From NCBI RefSeq assembly GCF_028330965.1, contig NZ_JAQMUB010000081.1, positions 124,001-188,000 on the forward strand: 64,000 bases of DNA. The letters run 5' to 3'. Positions 20,615-29,421 of the stretch are shown here, piece by piece. The notes beneath the pieces were generated by a model. That model made no database searches. It saw only the letters and a program-made list of their open reading frames with translations, and was not told the origin of the DNA. A program made the translations under genes and the position numbers. Origin of the DNA: Oscillatoria sp. CS-180 (GTDB taxonomy: Bacteria; Cyanobacteriota; Cyanobacteriia; Phormidesmidales; Phormidesmidaceae). Numbering within the stretch: the first letter of the stretch is position 1; each line of letters starts with the position of its first letter.

Positions 20615-21772
20615 GTGGTTAAGAGTAATAGCGCTTCTGAGAAGAGCAAACAACAAGGCGATCGCTTGGCAAGGTCCACAACACCCTTGCCAAGCGTTGT
20701 TGCTTTAAACCTACCAATTTCTCATCTACAGCAGTCTCTACTTGCGTGGTACAAACAGCAAGGACGAGATTTGCCCTGGAGGAGAACTCGCGATCCCTAT
20801 GCCATCTGGATTTCGGAGATCATGCTGCAGCAGACCCAAGTTAAAACAGTGCTGCCCTATTACGAGCGCTGGCTGCAGCAGTTTCCAACCGTGTTTGACC
20901 TGGCTAAGACTGATCAACAGACTGTACTAAAAGCATGGGAAGGTCTGGGCTATTACACCCGTGCTCGCAACTTACATCGGGCAGCCCAGATTATCGTAGA
21001 AGACCACACCGGACAATTTCCACAGAATTACGAACAGGTGGTAGCGCTGCCTGGTATTGGCCGAACGACTGCGGGTGGGATTCTCAGTGCTGCCTACAAT
21101 CAACCTGTTCCTATTCTGGACGGTAATGTCAAACGTGTTTTGGCTCGTCTAGTCGCTCTACAAGTCCCACCCAGTAAAGCATTAGAACAGCTCTGGTCCA
21201 TTTCAGAAGCATTGTTGCCTGCTAGTGATTCCCGTGATTTCAATCAGGCCATGATGGATTTAGGAGCAACGCTTTGTACCCGACGTCGTCCAGCTTGTCT
21301 TCTTTGTCCTTGGCAAGTATCCTGTGAGGCTTACACTCAAAACGTGCATTTGGAGATCCCAATGACTGAAGCCCGCGCCCCCTTGTCTCACAAGCGAATT
21401 GGCGTAGCCGTGGTTTGGAATGATCAAGGACAAATCCTCATTGACCGTCGCCCTCAAAAAGGTCTTTTAGGAGGACTTTGGGAATTTCCTGGTGGCAAGA
21501 TTGAACCTGGAGAAACCGTTCAAGAGTGCATCCGACGAGAACTGCAAGAGGAGTTAGCGATTGATGTAGAGGTGGGCGATCGCCTCATCACCATCGACCA
21601 TGCCTACACCCACTTCAAAGTTACTTTGAACGTTTTCCATTGCCGTCATACTGGGGGCGACCCTCAGCCTATTGAATGTGACGAAGTTCGCTGGGTTTCC
21701 GTTTCTGAGCTTGAGCAGTTCCCTTTCCCTAAGGCCAACATTCAGATTATTGACGCGCTTAGGAATGAATGA
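20615..21772 (+). CDS. mutY: A/G-specific adenine DNA glycosylase
   Basis: Removes adenine mispaired with 8-oxoguanine. The HhH-GPD domain shows catalytic Glu68 (SEIMLQQTQV), the hairpin LPGIGRTTAGG and the catalytic Asp in PILDGNVKRV. The [4Fe-4S] loop is CTRRRPACLLCPWQVSC. The C-terminal domain has an intact Nudix box (GKIEPGETVQECIRRELQEEL), as in MutY proteins whose MutT-like domain recognises 8-oxoG, and intact enough that hydrolase activity is conceivable. GTG start; 385 aa with a 35-residue polar N-terminal extension. Its last codons and stop lie inside repeat C copy 1. Confidence 0.95.
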   Translation: MVKSNSASEKSKQQGDRLARSTTPLPSVVALNLPISHLQQSLLAWYKQQGRDLPWRRTRDPYAIWISEIMLQQTQVKTVLPYYERWLQQFPTVFDLAKTDQQTVLKAWEGLGYYTRARNLHRAAQIIVEDHTGQFPQNYEQVVALPGIGRTTAGGILSAAYNQPVPILDGNVKRVLARLVALQVPPSKALEQLWSISEALLPASDSRDFNQAMMDLGATLCTRRRPACLLCPWQVSCEAYTQNVHLEIPMTEARAPLSHKRIGVAVVWNDQGQILIDRRPQKGLLGGLWEFPGGKIEPGETVQECIRRELQEELAIDVEVGDRLITIDHAYTHFKVTLNVFHCRHTGGDPQPIECDEVRWVSVSELEQFPFPKANIQIIDALRNE

Positions 21773-21861
21773 ATTTTAAGTTCTCACTTTTGAATTTTGA
21801 ATGATTGAGTCATCGGCGAATCCAAAGCTCAAAGTTGATACTTAAATAAGTTCCCGTTCCT
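21762..21861 (+). repeat. ~100-bp repeat C, copy 1 (inverted copy at 32472-32572)
   Basis: Runs from GGAATGAATGAATTTTAAG to AAGTTCCCGTTCCT and is about 95% identical by eye to the reverse complement of 32472-32572. It begins within the last codons of mutY and supplies its stop codon. It contains a palindrome-poor, AT-rich middle and no ORF. Confidence 0.9.
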
Positions 21862-21916
21862 TAAGGCCGTGTAGAAGAGTATGCGCTATCAGTACTACAC
21901 CTTATTCATGTGCTTA

Positions 21917-22000
21917 TAGCCCTGTGCAGCTTAGTTAAGGTATACATCTTAGTGTTTTAGGGAATCAGGGAGTAGGGAATAGGGGACAGGGAGTAGAGTG
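21917..22000 (-). repeat. dispersed intergenic repeat, family A copy 3 (reverse strand)
   Basis: The reverse complement carries CTCCCTGTCCCCTATTCCCT and the ending AAGCTGCACAGGGCTA, as in the copies at 6378 and 13694, with an extra CCCTA-rich unit. With repeat C copy 1 it accounts for most of the 348-base gap after mutY. Confidence 0.7.
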
Positions 22001-22120
22001 GACTTATTTCACTTGTACACCGTGATAGGACGCGCATCTACAGGCAGGGTTGGCACTGCTTACTAACGCTAGCGTAGCAGCCAAGCTTATTTAAGTAAGT
22101 TCTGAATGCACGGATTGTTC

Positions 22121-23119
22121 TTATCGCCAGGGATCATCCAGCAAACTATCCGGTAATCGCGTCTGTGACTCTGACGAGGTATCTATGCTCATGGTGATGG
22201 CATCGCTTAGCATTTGCTTCACCATTGCATATCCCTTTGGACTGAGATGAATATGATCTCGATAGAGAGATTCAGGATCAGAGGTTGTTTGAAAGGCTGC
22301 TAGTAAGTCAAGGTAGACAATTCTCTCAGACTTCATGAGAGCAGTGACTCGTCGCCGTGCTCTTAGTTCGTAATCTCGTGGACCAGGAGGAATAACTTCT
22401 CGAAGTAGAGGCGTCATTGCCACAATCAATCGACAGTTTGACTGTTGAGCAATACGCTGAATTTGTCTTACCGCCTCAAGATTGGCACCGACGCGATCGC
22501 CCCCCTCTTGCTGCACTGCTGCCAGCTCAGGATTAAGCGGAGCCTTTTTCAGACGCCCAATAATTTCAACCAAGGCTAAAGGCGGATACTGTTTGGGATA
22601 GGCGCGATCGCGCCCTACTTGAGCAGAACTGGGTGCCGTTGCAAATAGATCATCTGTGTTGAGGAGCACCACAATTACCTGAGCATCAAACGTACCAAAT
22701 TTTGCTAAATAAGCCAGCTCGTTGCGCGGCCCCCAAGAGTTAGCCGAGGCATTCAACACCTCAACAGTGCTGTAACTTTCTAACTGACGACTCTGGAGCT
22801 GTCGCTGCATCTGCACCGACACAATTTTGGATTGGTCAGTCCACCAGCCACCGTTAGCAATCGAATCACCCAGCAGCAACACGCGCAGCGTCTGAGGAGC
22901 AGCTTTAGGTGCGATCGCAGTACCTCGCATCGAATATTCATTAATTTCAAAGAGGTTGCCAAACCGTCTAGTACGCTGATTCGGCTTCAGCCGATATCCA
23001 ACTTGTGGATCAGCTACATATAAAGGCGGCTTGCCGAAGCCCAAAAACAACCGTAGAGCAACTTCCGCTGCGCCAATGCCAAGGGCAATGACCACGACAA
23101 TCACCAGAGCGATTTTCAC
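22121..23119 (-). CDS. membrane-anchored SGNH/GDSL-family hydrolase
   Basis: The N terminus is one hydrophobic segment (VKIALVIVVVIALGIGAAEV), a signal anchor, so the catalytic domain is likely periplasmic. SGNH block I is GDSIANGG (catalytic Ser), block III includes NASANSWGPRNE, and the DxxH of block V is RDHIHLSPKG. The family covers esterases, lipases and carbohydrate O-acyl esterases; the substrate cannot be read here. I take the GTG at 23119, nine bases after GGGAGG; earlier starts (GTG 23125, TTG 23137) are possible. 332 aa. Confidence 0.85.
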   Translation of the reverse strand: MKIALVIVVVIALGIGAAEVALRLFLGFGKPPLYVADPQVGYRLKPNQRTRRFGNLFEINEYSMRGTAIAPKAAPQTLRVLLLGDSIANGGWWTDQSKIVSVQMQRQLQSRQLESYSTVEVLNASANSWGPRNELAYLAKFGTFDAQVIVVLLNTDDLFATAPSSAQVGRDRAYPKQYPPLALVEIIGRLKKAPLNPELAAVQQEGGDRVGANLEAVRQIQRIAQQSNCRLIVAMTPLLREVIPPGPRDYELRARRRVTALMKSERIVYLDLLAAFQTTSDPESLYRDHIHLSPKGYAMVKQMLSDAITMSIDTSSESQTRLPDSLLDDPWR

Positions 23120-23279
23120 CCGCACCAGCCTCCCCAAAGTGCCTTAACAGTTTAGAGGATGCCCGTTAGGGCAGGAAGAGTAAGCCTCATGCGGGCTATT
23201 ATCTATCGTCCAGACTGAACGATTTAAGGTATCCGCAGCAGGGTAGCCTGTTAGCAATTAGATAGAAATCTAAATTGGC

Positions 23280-24155
23280 ATGAAGAAATCGGTCTTTTTG
23301 TTTAGTGCGATCGCCCTTGGTGTTTTGTTCCCCCAGGGACACCATTACTCATTTCTGATTCGCTATCTCATTATGCTGATTCTCTTCTGCTCTCTACTCG
23401 ATTTGAAGATTGATGCTAAGTCGGCGCTCAGCCCACGTTTGGGAATTGTGATTGCCATGATGATGGCAATTGGAGGATTAACAGCCTGGATTGGTAACTG
23501 GTTTAGTTCAGAAATAGCTTTAGTGGCTTTTGTGATTGCCATGGCTCCAACAGCGGCGGCTGCCCCCGTCATGACCCGATTTCTTGAAGGCCGAGTCGAC
23601 TATGTGATGTCTTCCGTTGTCGTAACTAATGCATTTTCTGCGATCGCCTTGCCGCTGGTATTGCCTATCATTAGTCCAGTTGAGCAAGCTGGCATTAATA
23701 TCATGGCTCTTCTCAATACCCTGACTATTGTCCTCTTGCCACTTGCCTGTGCTCAGCTATTGCAGAAAACAGCGCCCAAAATTGTCAGCAGTCTGCAACC
23801 CTTCAAATCAGCTGCGTTTTACTTTTGGATGATTGCTATTTACCTTGCAACTGCAAAAGCAACCCATTTCATCGAAACCGAATCAACCTCATCATGGACG
23901 ATTGTCGTGGAGATTGCCGCCGTCTCTCTAACCCTGTGCGCTCTCAACTTTGGCATGGGACGCTGGCTTGGTGGTCAAGACTGGGGACAAGAAATGGGGC
24001 AATCTTTGGGACAGAAAAATACGCTTTTTAGCATTTGGGTCTGTCTGACGTTTTTGACCCCTGCGATCGCACTGGGTCCCATGTTCTACATCGTTTTTCA
24101 GAATCTATATAATTCATATCTGCTGGCGCAGAAGCCTAAGTTAGGAGCGTCTTGA
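23280..24155 (+). CDS. bile acid:sodium symporter (SBF/BASS) family transporter
   Basis: About nine or ten membrane segments over 291 aa. The stretches VAFVIAMAPTAAAAPVMTRFL and SSVVVTNAFSAIALPLVLPII correspond to the conserved unwound helix regions of the SBF fold, which cross in the transporter core and form the sodium and substrate sites. Cyanobacterial and plastid relatives carry small organic acids such as pyruvate, but this member's substrate is unknown. ATG start. The following gene is on the same strand 160 bases away. Confidence 0.85.
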   Translation: MKKSVFLFSAIALGVLFPQGHHYSFLIRYLIMLILFCSLLDLKIDAKSALSPRLGIVIAMMMAIGGLTAWIGNWFSSEIALVAFVIAMAPTAAAAPVMTRFLEGRVDYVMSSVVVTNAFSAIALPLVLPIISPVEQAGINIMALLNTLTIVLLPLACAQLLQKTAPKIVSSLQPFKSAAFYFWMIAIYLATAKATHFIETESTSSWTIVVEIAAVSLTLCALNFGMGRWLGGQDWGQEMGQSLGQKNTLFSIWVCLTFLTPAIALGPMFYIVFQNLYNSYLLAQKPKLGAS

Positions 24156-24315
24156 CGGTTTGGATCCCTAGTATCTCGAATTGGGTGGATGACCACGCTG
24201 ATCAATCTCAATAAACTACGAAGCAGCAATCTCGCAAGCCTGAGCTTTAGACGATCAGATTTAGCTACAGGGTTACTTCCTAGGCGAGTTATGGCGTACA
24301 AAATTGGGGCATTCA

Positions 24316-24864
24316 ATGGACAGTTTATTGGGTTTAGACACTTCGTCACTTTCAGGTGTGCAGATGTGCATGAGAGCCATTGTCGTTTATGCCGTGTCAT
24401 GGCTCATGGTTCGAGTGGTGGGCGATCGCCGATTTGCCGGAAAATACTCAGCGATCGACACGATCCTCAGCATCACATTAGGAGCAACGCTAAGTCGTGC
24501 TATCAACGGTTCAGCAGACCTCTTTTCAACGCTGGCAGCTGGGGTCACGCTAGTTGGCATGCACTGGCTACTGTCCGCCCTTGCGTTCCACTTGCCTCGA
24601 TTGGAACCCTGGGTCAAAGGACGTTCCCATACCCTTGTGCAGAATGGTGAAATTAACCGCAAAGGCTTGCAAATATCGCACCTGACAGAACAGGACTTGA
24701 AGGTGGCGATGCGATCATCAGGCAGTGTTACTGATTTAGAGCAGGTCGAACTGGCCAAGCTGGAACCTAGCGGCAACATCAGTATCATCTCGCGATCGTC
24801 TCCTCAGGTTATTGAGGTTCCCGTGGAGAATAACGTCAAAACGGTACGTATTCTAATGAGTTAG
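24316..24864 (+). CDS. DUF421 / YetF-like membrane protein
   Basis: Three N-terminal membrane segments (about residues 17-37, 45-65 and 70-92) are followed by a cytoplasmic DUF421 domain: RSHTLVQNGEINRKGLQISHLTEQDL split over two strands, VTDLEQVELAKLEPSGNISI and a final VEVPVENNVKTVRI-like strand. DUF421/YetF proteins are membrane proteins of poorly known function. I use the ATG at 24316; a TTG at 24304 is the alternative. A transposase fragment begins 23 bases after the stop. Confidence 0.85.
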   Translation: MDSLLGLDTSSLSGVQMCMRAIVVYAVSWLMVRVVGDRRFAGKYSAIDTILSITLGATLSRAINGSADLFSTLAAGVTLVGMHWLLSALAFHLPRLEPWVKGRSHTLVQNGEINRKGLQISHLTEQDLKVAMRSSGSVTDLEQVELAKLEPSGNISIISRSSPQVIEVPVENNVKTVRILMS

Positions 24865-24887
24865 TTTCGAAGGTGATAGTCTCTTCA

Positions 24888-25196
24888 GGCATTGAATTTG
24901 TCTTCCACGATGCTCACCAATTAACCCGTATGGCTAGTTGTCAGGCTCGCTCACTGGAGGCCATCAATACCCGTGTCAACGCTAGCTTGCTGGCCCTGAA
25001 CTGAGCTAAAGCGACCTTGCAGGAAACTCACACTGAAACAGAATCTCGCAGCTTTTTGATCACCTCTTTGAAGCGGCTAGCTCTCAATGAATATCTTTTG
25101 GATTTACTGATTGACCTCTTTGAGCTGAAGCCAACTTCAATAAAATTCTAAAAATCCCATGCCAATGACCGAAAGCTCCTTGATACGGGACTATAG
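24888..25196 (+). pseudogene. transposase remnant (C-terminal part of a DDE transposase)
   Basis: One frame reads IEFVFHDAHQLTRMASCQAR, SLEAINTRVNASLLALN, then a stop, then LKRLALNEYLLDLLIDLFEL and a final stretch to the stop at 25194. This order (FxFHDAxQ, CQAR, FNASLxALN, NEYLL) is that of the C-terminal end of an IS4-like DDE transposase, where the E of the triad precedes HDA. The 5' two-thirds are missing and there are two internal in-frame stops (TGA at about 25003, TAA at about 25150). No intact terminal inverted repeats were found. Confidence 0.8.
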
Positions 25197-25264
25197 CTTC
25201 CTAGATCTGGCCGGAATGTTGTTCATGCAACTGTTCTTAATTGAAGCAACTGTATCTTTCTATT

Positions 25265-25300
25265 GAACAGTTTTATTTTCTTGAACAGTTTCATTTTCTT
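25265..25300. repeat. 18-bp tandem repeat in the glycosyltransferase upstream region
   Basis: GAACAGTTTTATTTTCTT is followed directly by GAACAGTTTCATTTTCTT (one mismatch). It sits in the AT-rich gap 25197-25764 between the transposase remnant and the next gene; nothing else recognisable was found in that gap. Confidence 0.8.
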
Positions 25301-25764
25301 AAATTTAAAGCATTTTACTAAAGTTTGATTGTAAATCCTTTACCCTCATGATTCAGACTTTACGCTCAATTCAAAATTCTTCAGTGATTGTATTTAGAGA
25401 TATTTAAAGTTTCTATATGGACACTAGTTTTTTTATGAAGCACTTAATCTTATCGCTGAAATCATCTGCGTTTGTTTACCGATGACGAACACCCCCAAAA
25501 ATGGGCTATTTATACGCATGGGCCTGTAAAAAACATTGCTGTTTACTAATCATCAACGGTAATTCTCTTATTTTGTAGCTGCAAATTTCTAGTTTGAGAG
25601 TTTCGTAGAATTGACTTGTTGGGATCTTAACTAGAGTTTTGACTTCGTATAAAGCTTGACCATCGCCTCCGGGTCAGTAGCTTTTTGTCAGGCATATCTC
25701 AGTGTATGGAGTTGGCTTCTTTTTGGCTGCACATACGTCTTTGTATTCCAGACAGAAGTCCTCC

Positions 25765-27159
25765 ATGTCTAGCGACGAAATCAGAGTTAGCAGCCCTCAA
25801 CACGATCTGTCAGTTGTATCCGAAGGATATCCGGCATCCATGCGAATCTTAATTTATTCCTACAACTATCATCCTGAGCCAATTGGGATTGCGCCTCTGA
25901 TGACTGAATTGGCTGAAGGTTTGGTGCAGCGGGGCCATGAGGTTCGCGTTGTGACTGCAATGCCCAATTATCCTGAGCGTCAGATTTATCCTGCTTATCG
26001 CGGTAAGCGTTACCACACAGAAGAAAGAAACGGGGTCACAATTCAACGGTGCTATGTGTGGATTCGCCCTAATCCTGGATTGCTAACCAGAGTTCTTTTA
26101 GACGGTAGTTTTGTTGGCTTGAGTTTCACTCAAGCCCTTCAAGGATGGCGTCCCGATATCATTCTTTACACCAGTCCGTCACTTCCTGCTTCGGTATCGG
26201 TAGCTCTATTAAAGTTGCTCTATCGTTGCCCAACCGTGCTTAACCTGCAAGACATTTTGCCTGAGGCAGCAGTGCAAACAGGTCTAATTACGAATCGATT
26301 AGCGATTCGCCTGTTCGAAGCGCTAGAGAAGTTTGCTTACGCAACAGCAACTGAAATTAGTGTCATTGCAGAAGGGTTCAGAAAAAATCTGCTCAAAAAG
26401 GGCGTTCCTGATAGCAAGATGAAAAACATCTCCAATTGGGTAGATGTGAACTTTATCCGTCCGCTAGATAAGTACGACAATGCTTTTCGTACAGCTAATG
26501 GATTAGACAACAAATTTGTCGTTCTCTATTCCGGTAATATTGCTCGTACTCAAGGTATTCGAAGCATTATTCGTGCTGCCGCTAAACTACAGCACATCGA
26601 GGACATGGTTTTCGTCATCGTCGGAGAGGAAGGCCAACTCGCTGATTTAGACCAGTTGAGACAGTCAATCGGCGTTCACAATGTCCTATTGCGCCCCTTT
26701 GCGCCAAGGGAAAAACTGCCAGAAATGTTAGCAGCAGCAGATGTTGGTCTCATCACTCAGAAGCGTAACGTTGTTGGTTTCAACATGCCTTCAAAAACTC
26801 AAGTTTTGCTGGCTAGTGGACGACCCATCCTAGCGGCGGTGCCTACCCATGGCACTGCGGCCCAAGCTGTTCGAGCTAGCGGTGGCGGATTAGTTGTCGA
26901 GCCAGAAAGCCCTAATGAACTGGCTAAAGCCATTCAACACTTGTATGAACACCCTGAAATTTGCGAACAATTAGGCAAACAGGGGCGAATTCATGCCCTG
27001 AACGAGTATTCCTTTGAACAAGCATTGAATCGATATGAAAACTTGTTTAGACGATTGGTGTCTGAACAAGAGGGACCGTCTCTATCTCCCGAAGTGTCAG
27101 CTCAGTTAGCACCCATTGATCCGCTACCCAACGCTCAGATTCCACCTGGTATTCACTAG
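25765..27159 (+). CDS. WcaI-like family 4 glycosyltransferase
   Basis: GT-B fold transferase probably acting in exopolysaccharide synthesis. The N-terminal half has MRILIYSYNYHPEPIGIAPL and GHEVRVVTAMPNYPE, as in colanic-acid WcaI. The C-terminal half has VVLYSGNIARTQGIRSII, VGEEGQL, PSKTQVLLASGRPILA and the sugar-nucleotide ExxxxxxE region GGGLVVEPESPNELAKAI. The start is unsure: ATG at 25765 (AGAAG six bases before it) gives 464 aa; the family start corresponds to ATG at 25840; GTG at 25702 is also open. The sugar donor is unknown. Confidence 0.88.
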   Translation: MSSDEIRVSSPQHDLSVVSEGYPASMRILIYSYNYHPEPIGIAPLMTELAEGLVQRGHEVRVVTAMPNYPERQIYPAYRGKRYHTEERNGVTIQRCYVWIRPNPGLLTRVLLDGSFVGLSFTQALQGWRPDIILYTSPSLPASVSVALLKLLYRCPTVLNLQDILPEAAVQTGLITNRLAIRLFEALEKFAYATATEISVIAEGFRKNLLKKGVPDSKMKNISNWVDVNFIRPLDKYDNAFRTANGLDNKFVVLYSGNIARTQGIRSIIRAAAKLQHIEDMVFVIVGEEGQLADLDQLRQSIGVHNVLLRPFAPREKLPEMLAAADVGLITQKRNVVGFNMPSKTQVLLASGRPILAAVPTHGTAAQAVRASGGGLVVEPESPNELAKAIQHLYEHPEICEQLGKQGRIHALNEYSFEQALNRYENLFRRLVSEQEGPSLSPEVSAQLAPIDPLPNAQIPPGIH

Positions 27160-27185
27160 TTCACCTAAAATCATGAACTAGTGAA
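27152..27185 (+). terminator. hairpin overlapping the glycosyltransferase stop codon
   Basis: TTCACTAGTTCA and TGAACTAGTGAA pair perfectly over 12 bp with a 10-base AT-rich loop. The TAG stop lies inside the left arm. No T-run follows, so it may act in mRNA stability rather than termination. Confidence 0.55.
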
Positions 27186-27448
27186 ATATTGGATTGATAA
27201 AGTCAGTGTCGCCATCGTTCTCACGAAACTGGCAATGGCTTATCTAGAGTTTCAAGCGGCTTAGGCGATGAAATTCAATCAGATTGTGACAACGTGAGTT
27301 TTACAAAACTATCTTGAGATGAGCACTGGCCTATCTGCGTCTATGATCAACAGGTAAACGATTACCGATGATCTGTCTTTTGATAGATACAGAACACTCA
27401 TGGTGTCACATAGCTTGACGAAAAGTCTTTCCCAGTTAAGGGGACGTT

Positions 27449-28738
27449 ATGGCTAAAGATCACCGTCAGGTGCAGCGCGATCGCGTTGTTGTTGTCGGTG
27501 CTGGATTTGGTGGATTCCAGACAGCACAGTCTCTATCTGGAGCGAATGCAGACGTCATCCTTATAGACCGTAATAATTACAGTACGTTTACTCCTCTCAT
27601 TTATCAGGTCGCGACTGGTCAGTTAGAGCCAACTCTAGTTGCTTATCCTATTCGGACCAAACTGAGAGGGATGAAGAATGTCCGCTTCTTGCAGGCTGCT
27701 GTAGACCGCATTGATTTCGACAACAAGCTCGTTGGCACTCATGCTGGCCTTGTTCCGTATGAGTACTTGGTTATTGCAACAGGCACTCAGCCCAGCTATC
27801 ACGGGGTGCCGGGTGCTCAGGAGCATACGTTTACGCTGAAATCACTGCAAGGGGCGATCGCGCTGCGTGACCATATCCTTTGTTGCTTTGAGCAGGCTGC
27901 GATCGTAAAAGAGATTGAAGAGCGACAACGGCTCTTGACCTTTGTCATTGTTGGGGGGGGGGCAACAGGTGTAGAAGTTGCAGGCGCACTTGCGGAACTG
28001 CTACAGGGAGCCTTTCGACGTGATTTTTCCGAATTAATCGGATTGGAACGGATTGTTCTAGTACAGTCTGCCTCCAGTCTTTTGCCTGAATTTTCTCAGC
28101 AATTGGGCAATTATACTCATCGAAAACTGGAAAGAATGGGTGTTGAGGTACATCTAAATGTCAAGATGGCCGAAGTAACTGCTGCATCTGCTACCCTATC
28201 AAACCAGCAGATTTTTAATACGGCAACGGTTGTTTGGGCAGCTGGTATTCAGGCTGCTCAACCGGACTTAGCGCAACCTGTGAAAGAAGCGTCGAAGGGA
28301 AAGCTGGTTGTCCGTGATACGCTCCAATTGATGAGTCATCCGAATGTTTATGCTATTGGTGATGTAGCTTACTTCGAAAGGCTTGGAAAGCCGTTGTCAG
28401 GGGTCGCCCCCGAAGCCCTACAACAAGGGGTTACGACTGCGTACAATATTCGTCGACAGCTCAAAGGCAAACTTCCCCAACCTTTTGGGTATTGGAACAA
28501 AGGTCGCTTAGCTATTGTTGGTGGCTATGGAGGGGTAGGACGCATTGCAGGTATCGACTTTGGTAGTTTTGGGGCTTGGATCATGTGGCTAATCGTCCAT
28601 CTCACTTATCTACCGGGATATCGCAACCGATTGTTTGTATTGCTGACCTGGATACAAAATTATCTGTTGGGCGATCGCGCTATTCGGCAAGTCTCATCTC
28701 AAATCCGTCATACCGCTTCCTCTCGGGGACACAAGTAG
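27449..28738 (+). CDS. type II NAD(P)H dehydrogenase (NDH-2)
   Basis: Single-subunit flavoprotein that passes electrons from NAD(P)H to quinone without pumping protons. Two dinucleotide-binding folds are seen: VVVVGAGFGGFQTAQ near residue 13 for FAD and VIVGGGATGVEVAGAL near residue 167 for NAD(P)H. Also YEYLVIATGTQ, VWAAGIQA and YAIGDVAY. The C-terminal amphipathic region (GSFGAWIMWLIVHLTYLPG) fits membrane attachment. 429 aa is normal. The codons for the second glycine motif contain a run of ten G (27953-27962). Cyanobacteria have several Ndb paralogues; I cannot say which. Confidence 0.92.
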   Translation: MAKDHRQVQRDRVVVVGAGFGGFQTAQSLSGANADVILIDRNNYSTFTPLIYQVATGQLEPTLVAYPIRTKLRGMKNVRFLQAAVDRIDFDNKLVGTHAGLVPYEYLVIATGTQPSYHGVPGAQEHTFTLKSLQGAIALRDHILCCFEQAAIVKEIEERQRLLTFVIVGGGATGVEVAGALAELLQGAFRRDFSELIGLERIVLVQSASSLLPEFSQQLGNYTHRKLERMGVEVHLNVKMAEVTAASATLSNQQIFNTATVVWAAGIQAAQPDLAQPVKEASKGKLVVRDTLQLMSHPNVYAIGDVAYFERLGKPLSGVAPEALQQGVTTAYNIRRQLKGKLPQPFGYWNKGRLAIVGGYGGVGRIAGIDFGSFGAWIMWLIVHLTYLPGYRNRLFVLLTWIQNYLLGDRAIRQVSSQIRHTASSRGHK

Positions 28739-28963
28739 TGGCAGACAATCTCATACTTTCGATGGAAGGGGTAAGTCTCCCGCCTTTTTAAGATGCTGAT
28801 AAGACCGAATCTCTATCTTATGGAATACCGATAACGGCTGAATTAGTTTCGTGATAGTTTCGGACGATTAACGAAAGTTTAGAACGTCGCGATCGCCAAA
28901 ACAGCTACTTGAAGGTTCGATTGACTCCAGCGTATTCACCCCTAAAAGTTGAGTGTATTTGTG

Positions 28964-29377
28964 ATGAAATATCTGCCCCTCATTGCCCGCATCGCCCTGG
29001 CGCTCATTTTTTTGAATGCGGGAATTAAGCATGCTATCGGTTTTTCAGGATTCGTAGACTCAATCGCTCAGGTATTGCCCTTGGCTCCTGTACTGGCTAT
29101 TGGCACTATCGTGTTCCAGCTTTTGGGTGCCCTCTCCCTCATCTTGGGATACAAAGTAAGCATCGGTGCAACTTTGCTCGTTTTGTTTCTAATCCCCGCA
29201 ACATTGGTTTTTCACAATCCTATTGCCGATACCAGTCAGTTGACGCCTTTTCTGAAGAATTTGGGGTTGATTGGAGGGCTTTTGATGGTGATTTACGCTG
29301 GCGCAGGAGCAGTGAGTTTAGACGGAGATACTTACTCTGCCGCTCGTCACCCTGAAATGAGTTCCACGAAGGAATAG
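28964..29377 (+). CDS. DoxX-family membrane protein
   Basis: 137 residues with four membrane segments; RIALALIFLNAGIKHAIGF and LLGALSLILGYKVSIGATLL are typical of DoxX/SURF4-like proteins, seen as subunits of quinol oxidases or as oxidative-stress proteins. ATG at 28964 is preferred to the TTG at 28949. The aldehyde dehydrogenase gene follows 44 bases later on the same strand, suggesting an operon. Confidence 0.85.
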   Translation: MKYLPLIARIALALIFLNAGIKHAIGFSGFVDSIAQVLPLAPVLAIGTIVFQLLGALSLILGYKVSIGATLLVLFLIPATLVFHNPIADTSQLTPFLKNLGLIGGLLMVIYAGAGAVSLDGDTYSAARHPEMSSTKE

Positions 29378-29421
29378 ACTAGACATCACATGTTTAGATA
29401 CAGGGTCTCCCCACCAGAAGA

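Noticed and set aside
24189-24650. 153-codon ORF overlapping the DUF421 gene
   Set aside because: Out-of-frame shadow of the DUF421 gene; no family likeness.
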